Source: Deltaproteobacteria bacterium
GTDB taxonomy: Bacteria > Desulfobacterota > Binatia > UBA9968
NCBI GenBank assembly: GCA_005878685.1
Contig: VBLN01000094.1
Location: 6,642 to 13,427, forward strand
Direction: 5' to 3'
DNA: 6,786 nucleotides
The position numbers and the translations under genes are program-made. The notes below the pieces were generated by a model that was not told the origin of the DNA, did no database searches, and saw only the letters and a list, made by a program, of their open reading frames with translations. Positions 5,971 through 6,786 of this stretch are shown one piece after another (position 1 is the first letter of the stretch; each line of letters begins with the position of its first letter).

Positions 5971-6786
5971 GTGAAGAGACGAATAAAAGTGATTTTGTTT
6001 TTTGCTGTCGCGTTTCTGTTTCTGGCGCCGCAGATCGGCGCGCAGGATCTCGGCCCTGGATTCACGAAGGTCCAAGACGGGATCTACGTCTACGCCCCCG
6101 ATCAGACCACCACGACTTGCAGCATCGTCGTGACGCAGGAAGGCGTCGTGATGATCGATAGCTGCAACAGCCCATTGGCCTCCCGCAATATGCTGGCGGC
6201 GGTTAAGAAAGTTACCGATAAACCCGTCGTCTTTCTCATCGACACGGAGGTCCACAACGATCACACGTGGAATCACTATGTATTTTCGCCGCCGGCCGTC
6301 GTCATCAACCATGCGGGTGCAGCGGAAGGAATGAAGAAAGGCCTCGATCCGAAGCGGGCCGAAACGCTTTCAAAGCAATCTCCCGAAATCGCCGCGATCG
6401 TGAAGGACTACAAATTCATCCCGCCGCACGTAGAATATAAGGACAGGATGACGCTCAACCTGGGCGAGCGAACCTTCGAGCTCATTTATCTCAAAAACGT
6501 CCACAGTGAAGCCGATACGGCGATCTGGCTGCCGAAAGAGCGCGTGCTTTTCGCCGCCTCCGCGGCCAACGTGAGAACCATGATCAACCTCCGCCCGCAC
6601 GTGACGATCCCGGACGTGCTCGCCGGCTACAAGCTGATGAAGTCGCTCAATCCCGAGGTCGTCATTCCCGGCCACGGTCCGCCGAGCACGACGAAAATCT
6701 TCGACGAGTACGAAGCCTTTTATAACCTGCTGCTCAAGCGGGTAGGCGAGATGGCAGCGCAGGGCAAATCGCTCGATGAGATCAAA
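5971..6786 (+). CDS. Exported MBL-fold metallo-hydrolase, copy 3 (3'-partial, GTG start)
   Basis: The frame is open from the GTG at 5971 to the window edge (272 codons, no stop); by alignment to copy 2 about 31 residues are missing. Residues 1-24 are a signal peptide (MKRRIKVILFF, hydrophobic run, QIGA before QD). The metal site keeps the numbering of copy 2: E93-V-H95-N-D97-H98, H102 (HTWNH), H153 (PHVEY), H178 (NVHSEAD), S197 in LFAAS in place of Asp, and H235 (PGHG). It is the most diverged copy: IDSCNSP instead of IDSGNNP, HTWNHY instead of HTTGHF, and INHAGA in the following strand. It follows copy 2 by 80 bases with no terminator, so co-transcription is likely. The divergence suggests a related but different substrate preference. 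Confidence 0.85.
   Translation, partial: MKRRIKVILFFAVAFLFLAPQIGAQDLGPGFTKVQDGIYVYAPDQTTTTCSIVVTQEGVVMIDSCNSPLASRNMLAAVKKVTDKPVVFLIDTEVHNDHTWNHYVFSPPAVVINHAGAAEGMKKGLDPKRAETLSKQSPEIAAIVKDYKFIPPHVEYKDRMTLNLGERTFELIYLKNVHSEADTAIWLPKERVLFAASAANVRTMINLRPHVTIPDVLAGYKLMKSLNPEVVIPGHGPPSTTKIFDEYEAFYNLLLKRVGEMAAQGKSLDEIK

Noticed and set aside
3988..6786. Antibiotic-resistance beta-lactamase cluster
   Set aside because: The MBL fold is shared by many hydrolases, and the canonical HxHxDH and LFxGD residues are altered here. The context is metabolic rather than a resistance or mobile region.
3988..6786. CRISPR-like or satellite repeats suggested by recurring similar segments
   Set aside because: The recurrence has gene-length periodicity (about 1 kb) and reflects tandem paralogous coding sequences, not short spaced repeats.

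Overview
All supported genes in this window lie on the + strand and encode exported enzymes or binding proteins. The DNA is GC-rich. Shine-Dalgarno sites of the AGGAGG type precede the metallo-beta-lactamase (MBL)-fold genes, one gene uses a GTG start, and every complete N-terminus carries a Sec-type signal peptide. There are no phage, plasmid, transposase, tRNA or CRISPR signatures. This fits a chromosomal accessory region of a Gram-negative bacterium. The mix of secreted amidohydrolases, a lone NMT1/SsuA-type binding protein and MBL-fold hydrolases resembles uncultivated soil lineages such as Binatota, Rokubacteria/Methylomirabilota or deltaproteobacteria, but this placement is a low-confidence inference from gene content.

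Layout: (1) 1-1162 is the 3' part of an amidohydrolase gene whose frame is broken by an imperfect 17-bp tandem duplication near 714-741. After the lesion the frame continues into an IPT/TIG-like C-terminal domain. (2) 1183-2634 is an intact secreted amidohydrolase, a tandem paralogue of (1) without the IPT/TIG domain. (3) 2647-3675 is a periplasmic binding protein of the NMT1/SsuA/TauA type with a possible lipobox. (4) 3676-3987 has no convincing gene; it holds a hairpin, a possible -35 element and the ribosome binding site of the next gene. (5) 3988-4901, 4979-5890 and 5971 to the window end are three tandem paralogues of an exported MBL-fold hydrolase. The first is broken by a one-base deletion near 4229-4231, the second is intact, and the third starts with GTG and runs off the window.

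The most notable observation is that all three MBL paralogues share an altered metal site. The first histidine of HxHxDH is Glu (ExHxDH), and the Asp usually found after the LFxG strand is Ala or Ser. The later His positions and PGHG are kept. Two further histidines, in HTxxH and PHxEY, are conserved and could compensate.

Taken together the window looks like a cell-envelope hydrolysis and uptake cluster: amide or cyclic-amide hydrolases, a solute-binding protein, and MBL-type hydrolases. No substrate can be read from sequence. Each of the two duplicated families has one broken copy next to at least one intact copy, which suggests either decay of redundant duplicates or assembly errors.
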